Notes under the pieces: model-generated
The model's input: only the letters and a program-made list of their open reading frames with translations
What the model was told of the DNA's origin: nothing
The model's database searches: none
Made by a program: the position numbers and the translations under genes
Shown: positions 9,156 to 16,198 of the stretch, in pieces
Position numbering within the stretch: the first letter of the stretch is position 1
Layout of the letters: every line of letters begins with the position of its first letter
From: Marinibaculum pumilum
GTDB lineage: Bacteria > Pseudomonadota > Alphaproteobacteria > Ferrovibrionales > Ferrovibrionaceae
Reading direction: 5' to 3'
Assembly: GCF_042646425.1 (NCBI RefSeq)
Contig: NZ_JBHRTR010000054.1
Span: 310,001 to 374,000 of the forward strand
Length of the DNA stretch: 64,000 nt

Positions 9156-9458
9156 TCACAGCACCCGCGTCCGGCGCCGGCGGAACAGCAAAACCAGCAC
9201 CAGGCCGGGAATGCCGAACACCAGCACGGCCGGCTGAAGCAGCAGCCAGCGGATCGCATCCCACAGGCCGGGCCAGAGATGGCGCTGCACGCCGGCCTGC
9301 GAGGCGTTGAGGCTTTCGGAATGCAGCTGGTACCAGCGGCGGCCGAATTCCTGGAACTGCAGGTCGCCGGTCTGCAGCCAGTTCAGCAGGTCGGCGCCGA
9401 GCGCGGCGACCGCCAGCAACAGCAGGATCCAGCCGATGGTGCGCAGGATGAAGGACAA
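9156..9458 (-). CDS. Small two-helix inner-membrane protein
   Basis: A 100-residue protein with two clear membrane helices: residues about 6-24 (TIGWILLLLAVAALGADLL) and about 74-91 (PAVLVFGIPGLVLVLLF), separated by a 50-residue loop, and a positively charged C-terminus (RRRRTRVL) that should stay in the cytoplasm. Similar small proteins of unknown function (PetM/YggT-sized) are frequent in alphaproteobacteria. Its stop is 1 nt from the start of the 344-residue gene, so the pair forms an operon. No function can be assigned. Confidence 0.75.
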   Translation of the reverse strand: MSFILRTIGWILLLLAVAALGADLLNWLQTGDLQFQEFGRRWYQLHSESLNASQAGVQRHLWPGLWDAIRWLLLQPAVLVFGIPGLVLVLLFRRRRTRVL

Positions 9459-9731
9459 GGGCGCCTCGCATGTCGCGCCCGGGCAGCCGGCCGGGCAGGG
9501 AGTGAAAGGCCAATGTCGCTCATTGCAACCGACAAAGGCAATTCACCCCTGCGGGAATGCCTGCCGGGTGGGTTCCAGCCGCGGCCGCGTGTCGCTGACA
9601 GGACCGCATTCACGACCATTGCATTGAGGCGCCGGATTCTTATGATGCGCGCCTCATGCAGCGCAGCCTGCGGCCCCGCAGCCGCGCCCCCAGGGGCGTG
9701 CGACGACCGGCCCGCAGGCCCGGCGCTCTCC

Positions 9732-9821
9732 GGAGGGATGGCCGAGCGGTTTAAGGCGCACGCCTGGAAAGCGTGTTGGGGTGGAAGCCCCTCGGGGGTT
9801 CGAATCCCCCTCCCTCCGCCA
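9732..9821 (+). tRNA. tRNA-Ser (anticodon GGA)
   Basis: A complete 90-nt class II tRNA. The acceptor arm GGAGGGA pairs with TCCCTCC, followed by discriminator G and an encoded CCA. The anticodon stem CACGC/GCGTG closes the loop CTGGAAA, giving anticodon GGA (serine UCC/UCU). A long variable arm follows, and the T arm is GGGGGTTCGAATCCCCC. No second tRNA is adjacent. Confidence 0.97.
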
Positions 9822-9854
9822 CCCTTCGCCCCCCAAAGTCCCTTTGGCGGGCTT

Positions 9855-9872
9855 CGGGTGGCAGGCCACCCG
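9855..9872. terminator. Strong hairpin 34 nt downstream of tRNA-Ser
   Basis: CGGGTGGC, a 2-nt gap and GCCACCCG form an 8-bp perfect stem, extendable by an A-T and a G-U pair. It could end tRNA-Ser transcription or protect the precursor 3' end. There is no T-run, so a rho-independent terminator is not proven. The surrounding space to 10089 (about 270 bp) shows no gene. Confidence 0.3.
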
Positions 9873-10089
9873 GAACCGCATCTCGGGCGAAGGCGTGCCC
9901 TCCATAGCCTTGGCGAAGGAGGGCAGCAGAGGTTCGCATCCGCTCCCTCATCGCCGGCCCAGCGCCGGCCACGCGCTTCTCCAGCTGTCGACCGTCTTCG
10001 GATGCGTTGCGCCAAGCGGGCCGCCTTGCCCGCCGGGTCCGACCGTCCGAAGATGCCGGACAAGAAACCGGCGGGAGGAGGAACCGACT

Positions 10090-10986
10090 ATGGCCATCGC
10101 GGAGGCGGCGGAGGCCGGGCTGGATGTCAGGCCGCTCTCGGGCTCCCTGGGGGCGGAGGTGCGGGGCCTGCGGCTGGCCGGGGCGGGGGTGGATGAGGCC
10201 GCGACCGTCACCGACCTCTTAATGCGGCACCAGGTGCTGTTCTTTCCCGAGCAGCATCTGAGCCCGGACGAGCATATCGCCTTCGGGCGGCTGTTCGGTC
10301 GGCTGGAAGGGCATCCGAACCTGGCGACCGATCCGGAGCGGCCGGAATTCTTCGAGCTGCGCGCGACCGACGGCGCCGGCGGCATCGCCGACGAATGGCA
10401 CAGCGACCTGACCTTCCAGGACGAGCCGTCGATCTATTCGATCCTGCACATGCGGACATGTCCCGCCGTTGGCGGCGACACGATGTGGGCCAGCATGTAC
10501 CGCGCCTATGACGCGCTGTCGCAGCCGATGAAGGAGCTGTGCGAGGGGCTGTCCGCGATCCACAACGCCGCGCCGCATGACCGGGCGGAGAAGATGGCCG
10601 TGCACCCGGTGATCCGCCGGCATCCGGTGACCGGGCGGAAATCGCTGTTCGTGAACGAGCATTTCACCCGCCGCATCGTCGAGTTGAGCCGTGCGGAGAG
10701 CGATGTCCTGCTGGCGCACCTGACCCGCCACGCCACCCAGCCCCGCTTCACCATCCGCTACCGCTGGCAGGCGGGCACCATCGCGATGTGGGACAATCGC
10801 TGCACCCAGCACCATGTGCTGGACGACTTCACCGGCGAGCGGGTGATCCAGCGGGTCACCGTGGTCGGCGACCGGCCGGAGCCCGCCGCACCCCTCCGCC
10901 ATGTCCCGCATGACGGCAGCCGCACCGCGACCAGCTGGTGGGACCTGCCCTATCGCCGCTTCCTGCGCGAGCGCGCCGGGACCTGA
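10090..10986 (+). CDS. TauD/TfdA-family 2-oxoglutarate dioxygenase
   Basis: A 298-residue non-haem Fe(II)/2-oxoglutarate dioxygenase. The iron ligands are readable: His104 and Asp106 in EWHSD, and the distal His about residue 241 in the CTQHHVLDDF segment, followed by the 2OG-binding Arg in ERVIQR. The family hydroxylates taurine, sulfonates, 2,4-D or related carboxylates beside the heteroatom, releasing the group as aldehyde; the substrate here cannot be told. The start at 10090 has a strong ribosome site (GGGAGGAGG 7 nt upstream). It stands alone, with a tRNA upstream and a convergent methyltransferase 15 bp downstream; no ABC transporter for sulfonate is adjacent. Confidence 0.87.
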   Translation: MAIAEAAEAGLDVRPLSGSLGAEVRGLRLAGAGVDEAATVTDLLMRHQVLFFPEQHLSPDEHIAFGRLFGRLEGHPNLATDPERPEFFELRATDGAGGIADEWHSDLTFQDEPSIYSILHMRTCPAVGGDTMWASMYRAYDALSQPMKELCEGLSAIHNAAPHDRAEKMAVHPVIRRHPVTGRKSLFVNEHFTRRIVELSRAESDVLLAHLTRHATQPRFTIRYRWQAGTIAMWDNRCTQHHVLDDFTGERVIQRVTVVGDRPEPAAPLRHVPHDGSRTATSWWDLPYRRFLRERAGT

Positions 10987-11001
10987 ACCAACCGACCCGC
11001 C

Positions 11002-11697
11002 TCACGCATAGCCAACCCAGCCGCGCCAGGTGAAGGCGGCATAGAACGGGGTGACATCGCGGAAGCCCGCTTCGCGCAGGATCGCCTCGTCCGCCTCCGG
11101 CGGGAGCAGGGCCAGGCTGCGGTCGACGGCCGCGCGGGCGTTCCATGCCAGGCCCGGATCGGCGCCGCTGGCGATCGCGAAGGCGGCATAGCGGTCGAGC
11201 CAGCGGGCGCGGGCCGGTTCCGCCTGCGGGAAGCTGGAATGGGCGGCAATGAAGGGCGCGCCCGGCTTCAGGCGGCGGCGGACCGCCTCCGCCGTCCGGC
11301 GGCGCTCCGCCGCGTCCAGGAAATGCAGCACCAGCAGGCAGGTCGCCGCATCGAACGGGCCGTCGGGGGCATCGTCGATGGTGCCGCAATGCAGCCGCGC
11401 GCGGTCCGCCAGCGGCCCCATGGTCCGGCCGGCCAGCGCCAGCATCTCCGGCGCCGGGTCGACGCCGTCGAAGCGCCAGCCGGGCTGCGCCGCGGCAAAG
11501 GCCTTCAGCTCCAGTCCGCCGCCCGCGCCCAGCACCAGCAGGCGCGCATCGTCCGGCACGACCTCCGCCAGCAGGATCGCGGCCATGCGGTGCAGGTCGG
11601 CAAAGCCGGGCACGAAGCGCGGCGGGCCCTCGGCATAGCGCGCGACCGCCGCCGGATCGGCGAAATGGGCCTGCAGGTCACCGGCATCAATCGCCAT
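11002..11697 (-). CDS. Class I SAM-dependent methyltransferase, Rrf2-linked
   Basis: A 231-residue methyltransferase. Motif I reads LLVLGAGGGLELKAF, the acidic residue after strand 2 is in FDGVDPAPEMLALA, and the post-I segment is ATCLLVLHFLD. This is the tRNA/small-molecule class I fold with the AdoMet pocket intact. I chose the ATG at 11697 (MAIDAGDLQ) because GGAGGTGG sits 4 nt before it inside the 3' end of the Rrf2 gene, giving an 11-bp overlap and translational coupling. An in-frame ATG at 11715 is less likely. The linkage suggests the regulator controls this enzyme directly. Confidence 0.82.
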   Translation of the reverse strand: MAIDAGDLQAHFADPAAVARYAEGPPRFVPGFADLHRMAAILLAEVVPDDARLLVLGAGGGLELKAFAAAQPGWRFDGVDPAPEMLALAGRTMGPLADRARLHCGTIDDAPDGPFDAATCLLVLHFLDAAERRRTAEAVRRRLKPGAPFIAAHSSFPQAEPARARWLDRYAAFAIASGADPGLAWNARAAVDRSLALLPPEADEAILREAGFRDVTPFYAAFTWRGWVGYA

Positions 11698-12172
11698 GCA
11701 CCACCTCCATGTCATAGGTCGTTCGTTCGCTTTCCCCCGGGCCGCCGCATGCGGCGAGCCGGCGATGGAAATCCGCGCTCAGAGCCGCCAGGGTCACCTC
11801 CCCCAGGCGGGCGAGGAGCAGCGCCTCGGCTTCCCGCGCGGCACGGTCCAGGGCGGCGTTCACCGCCTGCTCCACCAGGCAGCCCGGTGCCTCCGTCCGG
11901 TGACCGAGGGCGACGAGGTCGGGCGCGCCGAGGGCCTCATGGATGTCGCGCAGGGTCACCTGTGCCAGGTCGCAGGCCAGCGACCAACCGCCGCCATGAC
12001 CCTTTTCAGAGCGCACATGCCCCTGCCGCCGCAGCCCGGCCAGGGTGCGGCGCACGACCACGGGATGGCTGCCCATCGCCTTCGCCAGGACTTCGGACGT
12101 CACCGGCCCCCCGGCCTCCGCCATGTGCAGCAGGACATGCAGGACATCGGACAATCGGCTGTCGCGCTTCAT
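11687..12172 (-). CDS. Rrf2-family transcriptional regulator
   Basis: A 161-residue winged-helix regulator. The N-terminus RLSDVLHVLLHMAEAGG and the recognition region TSEVLAKAMGSHPVVVRRTL, followed by the wing GLRRQGHVRSEKGHGGGW, are the Rrf2 pattern. Rrf2 proteins often bind a [2Fe-2S] cluster through three Cys after the wing; here only scattered Cys are present (SLACDL, PGCLVE, LAACGG), so cluster binding is uncertain and a YwnA-like ligand or thiol sensor is as likely. The start is the ATG at 12172, directly on the palindrome 12173-12189. The longer upstream frame is not used because it reads through the divergent gene. It overlaps the downstream methyltransferase gene. Confidence 0.85.
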   Translation of the reverse strand: MKRDSRLSDVLHVLLHMAEAGGPVTSEVLAKAMGSHPVVVRRTLAGLRRQGHVRSEKGHGGGWSLACDLAQVTLRDIHEALGAPDLVALGHRTEAPGCLVEQAVNAALDRAAREAEALLLARLGEVTLAALSADFHRRLAACGGPGESERTTYDMEVVHGD

Positions 12173-12189
12173 GTAACTTATATTGTTAC
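12173..12189. promoter_or_regulatory. Candidate Rrf2 operator (inverted repeat) between divergent genes
   Basis: GTAAC, 7 nt, GTTAC: a perfect 5-bp inverted repeat in an AT-rich island of an otherwise GC-rich sequence, touching the Rrf2 start codon and 105 bp before the divergent methyltransferase. Position and symmetry suit autoregulation by the dimeric Rrf2 protein. This is inferred from position; no consensus for this subfamily is known to me. Confidence 0.5.
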
Positions 12190-12293
12190 TTGAATGAATG
12201 ATAGCAAGAGGCGGCCGATGCGGATTCCCGCCATTGACCGTGAGGGCAGAAACGCCGCATCTCCGGCCGTCTGTCCGGAAAGGGGAGCCCGCC

Positions 12294-12986
12294 TTGCCCA
12301 CCGAAGCTCGAGACTTGCGACCCGGCGCGGCAGTGTCGCGCGACGCGCGGTTCTGGGATCGCACCGCGCGGAAATATGCGCGGTCGAAGATCGCCGACCC
12401 CGAGGGCTATGAGCGCAGCCTGGCGCGATGCCGCCACTACCTCCGCGCGACCGACCGGCTGTTCGAGTTCGGCTGCGGCACCGGCACCACCGCGCTGCGG
12501 CTGGCGCCGCATGTGGCGGAGCTGGTCGCCACAGACATCTCGGCGGAGATGATCGCCATCGCACGGGAGCGGGCGGCGGCGGAGGGCTGCGCGAACGCGA
12601 CCTTCCAGGCCGCAGACCCGGCGGCGATGGATGGGCCCGATGCCGCCTTCGACGCGGTCGCGGGCTTCAACGTGCTGCACCTGGTCACCGACCGCGCCGC
12701 CGTGCTGCGCAACCTGCACCGGATACTGAAACCAGGCGGGCATTTCATCTCCAAGACGGTCTGCCTCGGCGATGCCGGCTGGCCCGCCCGCCTGGCCTTC
12801 CGCGCCCTGATCCCGGCGATGCAGCTGGCGGGCAAGGCGCCGTCGGTCGCCTTCCTCGACGGCGGGCAGCTGGAACGGGAAATCGCGGCGGCGGGCTTCG
12901 AGATCGTCGCGCGCGAGCGGCACGGGTCGAAGGGCCGGGACATGCGCCCCTTCCTGGTGGCGCGGAAGCCGGCAGCCACCGCCTGA
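12294..12986 (+). CDS. Class I SAM-dependent methyltransferase (UbiE-like), divergent from Rrf2
   Basis: About 230 residues with a strongly conserved AdoMet core: LFEFGCGTGTTAL (motif I), ELVATDISAEMIAIA (acidic loop), FDAVAGFNVLHLV (post-I) and RILKPGGHFI (motif III). This is the Methyltransf_11 family that includes UbiE/COQ5-like enzymes and many small-molecule methylases. The start is uncertain: a TTG at 12294 has AAGGGGAG 6 nt upstream and gives LPTEARDLRP; an ATG at 12198 would add 32 unconserved residues without a ribosome site. Expression is probably controlled with the Rrf2 gene through the shared intergenic palindrome. The substrate is unknown. Confidence 0.8.
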   Translation: MPTEARDLRPGAAVSRDARFWDRTARKYARSKIADPEGYERSLARCRHYLRATDRLFEFGCGTGTTALRLAPHVAELVATDISAEMIAIARERAAAEGCANATFQAADPAAMDGPDAAFDAVAGFNVLHLVTDRAAVLRNLHRILKPGGHFISKTVCLGDAGWPARLAFRALIPAMQLAGKAPSVAFLDGGQLEREIAAAGFEIVARERHGSKGRDMRPFLVARKPAATA

Positions 12987-12995
12987 CGGTGGCGG

Positions 12996-13919
12996 CTACC
13001 GCTTTCGGCGGCCGGCGCGGGACAGGTTCAGCTGCACGGCGGCGCGGATCAGGTCCGCAAGGGCGGCCTCGTCGACGGCCTCCCCCTCGCGGATGTCGAT
13101 CGCCCGCCGCGCATTGCCCTGCAGGCTGGCGTTGAACAGGCCGGCCGGGTCGTCGAGCGCGGCGCCGCGGGCGAAGGTCATCTTCACCTTGTCCTTGTAG
13201 GTCTCTCCGGTGCAGAGGATGCCGGCATGCGACCAGACCGGCACGCCGCGCCATTTCACTTCTTCCTCCACTTCCGGGTCCGCCCGCCGGATCACGGCGC
13301 GCAGCCGCGCCAGCATCGCGCCCCGCCAGTCGCCCAGCGCGGCGATCGTCCCGTCGATCTGCGCTGACGCCGGCGGCACCTCTTCCGCGGCGGCTGCGCC
13401 GGCATCCGGCTTTGCCTTCCGCTGCGCGGTGCCGCCGCTCCGCGCGCCGGGATCCCAGCCGGGCAAGGCCGCCGCCTGCCGGATCCAGTCCGCCAGGGCG
13501 GCCTCGTCCAGCCGCTCGCCCTCGTGGATGTGAAAATAGCGGGTGTCGGGATCCTTGGAGGCGACCGGCGGCGGCGGCTTCAGCGCGGCGCCGCGGAAGA
13601 AGGCGAGCTTGAGATATTTCGTGAAACTGTGCAGGCCGAGGAACCAGCCGCGGCCCTCGATCCCATAGAGCGGCGAATTCCACTTCACCGCCTTGCGCAC
13701 CTCGGGCAGCGTCTCTGCGATGAGCGCGTCCAGGCGGTGCCCGGTCTCGCGCTTCCAGCCGGGCAGTGCCGCCAGATAGGCCTGCACCGGCGCATCGCCC
13801 TCACCCTTGGGAATCTGCGGATTGCCGCCCGACAGCAGGCGCGGCGGCGCGGCCGCATCGGCGGCTTTCGCCGCCTTCCCTGCCGCGCCCGTCCGACCTT
13901 CGGCTTTCCCCTTTGCCAT
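12996..13919 (-). CDS. Double DUF1801 (YdhG/YdeI-like) protein
   Basis: A 307-residue protein made of two DUF1801 units. The first runs about residues 35-145 (EVRKAVKWNSPLYGIEG, FTKYLKLAFFRGAAL, RYFHIHEG) and the second about residues 190-300 (EEEVKWRGVPVWSHAG, KVKMTFARGAALDD, AIDIREGEAVDE). They share the order W-x-P or W-x-G-V, K-x-F-F/A-RGA and a terminal helix, which marks an internal duplication. A Lys/Ala-rich leader and an Ala/Pro linker join them. DUF1801 proteins have an alpha/beta fold without known chemistry; single-copy forms are usual. It converges with the methyltransferase gene 9 bp away. Confidence 0.8.
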   Translation of the reverse strand: MAKGKAEGRTGAAGKAAKAADAAAPPRLLSGGNPQIPKGEGDAPVQAYLAALPGWKRETGHRLDALIAETLPEVRKAVKWNSPLYGIEGRGWFLGLHSFTKYLKLAFFRGAALKPPPPVASKDPDTRYFHIHEGERLDEAALADWIRQAAALPGWDPGARSGGTAQRKAKPDAGAAAAEEVPPASAQIDGTIAALGDWRGAMLARLRAVIRRADPEVEEEVKWRGVPVWSHAGILCTGETYKDKVKMTFARGAALDDPAGLFNASLQGNARRAIDIREGEAVDEAALADLIRAAVQLNLSRAGRRKR

Positions 13920-14101
13920 GGCCTTCGCTCCCTTTCGTTGCGCCGCGATAACGCCGGCGGCGGGAAGCCGTCAATCCGCGGCGGAAACCCGTCCAGGACG
14001 GCGGCGACACATCTGCCGCAGGGCGGCACGATCCACTATCTTCCGCCGGCAATCCGGCCGAAGCCGTTTGGCGGCTGGCCGCCACTGGGTCGAAACGGGG
14101 A

Positions 14102-14197
14102 ATGTCGATGCGCCATGCCGCCGAGGTCGAGAAGGCCTCCGCCGAGGTCGTCGACCTTCTGGACCGGATGCTGGCGGACCGACAGCGGGCGTCATAG
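14102..14197 (+). CDS. Possible 31-residue small protein
   Basis: ATG at 14102 opens a short frame to TAG at 14197, reading MSMRHAAEVEKASAEVVDLL and ending RMLADRQRAS. The predicted peptide is one amphipathic helix with heptad-like Ala/Val/Leu spacing. A second ATG at 14108 has GGGGA 6 nt upstream and may be the real start. It lies in the 314-bp space between a DUF1801 gene and an SMP-30 gene, which otherwise holds nothing I recognise. Function unknown; it may be a chance frame. Confidence 0.35.
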   Translation: MSMRHAAEVEKASAEVVDLLDRMLADRQRAS

Positions 14198-14233
14198 GCA
14201 GCCGGCGTCACAGGCAGCGGCCGGCTGCCGCGG

Positions 14234-15142
14234 TCAGCCCTCGAGCAGCGGCCGCAGATTCGGCGCGAAGCGGTCCTCCGGCAGGCCGGTGGCGCCGAAG
14301 GCGGCCTGCGCGTCGAAGGCGAAGGTGGCGCCGGACAGTGGCGCGGCGGCCCGCGCAGCATCGCCCATCAGCACGCTGGCCGTGGTGATGTAGAGGGTGC
14401 CCAGCTCCGGGCCGCCGAAGCAGGCGCAGGTCACGTTCGGCGCAGGCAGGTGCACCGCCGGCCCGCGGCTGCCGTCCGGGTTCCAGCACTGCACCCGGCC
14501 GACCCCGAAGGCGGCATTCCACAACCGCCCCTCGCTGTCGACGCAGGAGCCGTCGGGACGGCCGTCGTCGGGACCGAGGGTGGCAAAGACACGGCGGTCG
14601 GCGATCGCACCGGTATCCGGGTCGTAGTCGAAGACGAAGATCTCCTGCCCGGCGGTATCGGTGAAGTACATCAGCCGCCCGTCGGGGGAGAAGGCAATGG
14701 AATTGCTGCAGCCGATCCCCTCCAACAGGGTTTGCGGCGGCCCGCCCCCGTCAAAGGAGATCAGGGAAGAGAGAGGCTTCAGCCCCTTCTCGTCCACGCC
14801 GCCGGCCAGGAAGCGGCCCGACCTGTCGCAGCGGCCGTCGTTCAGCCGGGTGGTCGGCAGGTCCGGCTCGAACTCGTGCATCGGGACGCGGCGGCCGCTG
14901 TCGGGATCGAAGGCGAACAGGCCGGTGTCGAAGGCGCCGAGAAGCAGCCCTTCCGGATCCAGCGCGAAGGATGCCATACGGGCGGGCAGCGGCAGGACCC
15001 GGTGGTCGCCGCCATCGGCGTCGCAGGAATGCAGCCGCCGGCCCTGGACATCGGTCCAGAGCAGGCGCCCGGCCCTGTCGTCCCACTGGATCCCCTCCCC
15101 CAGCGCGCAAAGTGCCGGTACCAGAGGCCTGGCGGCGATCAT
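14234..15142 (-). CDS. SMP-30/gluconolactonase/LRE-family lactonase
   Basis: A 302-residue six-bladed propeller of the SMP-30 family. The family anchors are GEGIQWDDRAGRLLWTD near the N-terminus (Glu metal ligand), the substrate/metal segment TTRLNDGRCDRSGRFLAG, SNSIAFSPDGRLMYFTDT and DGRPDGSCVDSEGRLWNA (Asp ligand). The length is typical. These Ca/Zn enzymes open sugar lactones (gluconolactone, L-fuconolactone and similar) in the cytoplasm. No sugar dehydrogenase is adjacent; a PQQ-type sugar dehydrogenase sits 19 kb away. The 263 bp up to the next gene hold no recognisable feature. Confidence 0.88.
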   Translation of the reverse strand: MIAARPLVPALCALGEGIQWDDRAGRLLWTDVQGRRLHSCDADGGDHRVLPLPARMASFALDPEGLLLGAFDTGLFAFDPDSGRRVPMHEFEPDLPTTRLNDGRCDRSGRFLAGGVDEKGLKPLSSLISFDGGGPPQTLLEGIGCSNSIAFSPDGRLMYFTDTAGQEIFVFDYDPDTGAIADRRVFATLGPDDGRPDGSCVDSEGRLWNAAFGVGRVQCWNPDGSRGPAVHLPAPNVTCACFGGPELGTLYITTASVLMGDAARAAAPLSGATFAFDAQAAFGATGLPEDRFAPNLRPLLEG

Positions 15143-15405
15143 CGGAGCCGGGCCGCCATGGCCGCCCGGGAAGGTGAAACTGTCTGTCGCATGGCGGATC
15201 GCTGCTGGTCCTGATTGCCCTGGCGGACCCTAGCGCGGCGGTTCGCGGCGGCGCAATCAACACCGCCTCAGCCACCCACCTTCCGCAATCTTGTCCTGGA
15301 GCGCACGAAAACCTGCATTGCCGGGCCGGTGTCTTGCGCCGCCCGCAGGCCGGGCGTAGGCCGGATCATCGAGCCTCGAAGTGGCCGCCGCAAAGGAGCG
15401 CAGAG

Positions 15406-15882
15406 ATGAGCAGTGACGACCTCGCCGCCCGCATCGACCGACTGGAATCGATCGAGGCGATCAAGAAGCTGAAGCACATCTACATGGAGCATTGCGACCT
15501 GGGCTATCCGCCGGCGAAGCTGGGCCCGCTGTTCGTCGACGATGCGGTCTGGACCAACGCCCTGTTCGGCCATCACGACGGGCGCAAGGCGATCGAGACC
15601 TTTTTCGGCGGCGTCTCCGGCCAGATCGTCTTCGCCGCGCACCTGGCGCTGAACTTCATCATCGACGTCGACGGCGACACCGCCACCGGCAGGTGGCGGA
15701 TCCTGATGCCCTGCACGATGATGGAGGACGGGCAGAAGGTCGCGCGCTGGATCCTGGGCGACTATGACGAGGAATATGTCCGCCGCGACGGTACCTGGCT
15801 GTTCAAGAAGATCGACTTCGTGATCAACTTCAACGTGCCCCAGGACCAGAGCTGGGCCGGCCAGGAGCAGGTGCGCGGCTGA
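15406..15882 (+). CDS. SnoaL/NTF2-like domain protein
   Basis: A 158-residue NTF2-like cone-fold protein. It begins with the helical signature RIDRLESIEAIKKLKHIYMEH and continues FVDDAVWTN, HDGRKAIETFFGG, and the beta strands MPCTMMEDGQKVARW and DEEYVRRDGTWLFKKIDF. This SnoaL_4-like pattern occurs in dehydratases, isomerases and ring-hydroxylating subunits, but many members are uncharacterised. AAGGAG lies 8 nt before the ATG at 15406. It precedes the amidase pair on the same strand (82 bp), so all three may share a transcript. Confidence 0.82.
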   Translation: MSSDDLAARIDRLESIEAIKKLKHIYMEHCDLGYPPAKLGPLFVDDAVWTNALFGHHDGRKAIETFFGGVSGQIVFAAHLALNFIIDVDGDTATGRWRILMPCTMMEDGQKVARWILGDYDEEYVRRDGTWLFKKIDFVINFNVPQDQSWAGQEQVRG

Positions 15883-15925
15883 TACAGGCATGCCCGGGGC
15901 CGGCCACCGGCCGGCTCCGGCGGAT

Positions 15926-15950
15926 GGCAGACGGCAGACGGCAGACGGCA
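15926..15950 (+). repeat. Heptamer tandem repeat in the amidase operon leader
   Basis: GGCAGAC is repeated three times in a row and followed by a partial fourth copy (GGCA), ending 15 nt before the start codon of the GatC-like gene. Seven-base units are prone to slippage and could shift the spacing between promoter and start. Confidence 0.7.
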
Positions 15951-15964
15951 AGGGGGTGCGAAAG

Positions 15965-16198
15965 ATGGGCAAACGCGAGGCGGTCACCGCCGCCACGATC
16001 GCCGCGGTGGCACGGCAATATGCCGGCCATCCGCTGGAAGAGGCGCGGGCCGAAGGCTATGCGGCGGCACTGGAGCCGCTGCTGGAGCAGATCGCCGCGC
16101 TGCGGCGCCTGCCGCTGAAGGAGATCGAGCCGGCCGTGGTCTTTCAGCCGATCGAGACGCCGCCGCGCAGTTCCGGCCGCGGGGAGGGGCAGCGATGA
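15965..16198 (+). CDS. GatC/AtzG-like small amidase partner
   Basis: A 77-residue helical protein that overlaps the amidase start by 4 bp (ATGA). The pattern is two helices (TIAAVARQYAGHPLEEARAEG, ALEPLLEQIAALRRL) followed by an extended stretch with Pro and acidic residues (PLKEIEPAVVFQPIETPP). This is the layout of GatC, which wraps around GatA, and of AtzG, which partners the AtzE amidase. Sequence identity is too low to be certain, so the role as an amidase-stabilising subunit is an inference from architecture and gene order. The start at 15965 (MGKREAV) is preferred; the frame is open back to 15890 but that part translates the heptamer repeat. Confidence 0.62.
   Translation: MGKREAVTAATIAAVARQYAGHPLEEARAEGYAAALEPLLEQIAALRRLPLKEIEPAVVFQPIETPPRSSGRGEGQR

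Noticed and set aside
9654..9905. An open frame over the tRNA-Ser on the minus strand
   Set aside because: It contains the phrase GDSNPRGA that arises from translating a tRNA antisense; a well-known false protein.
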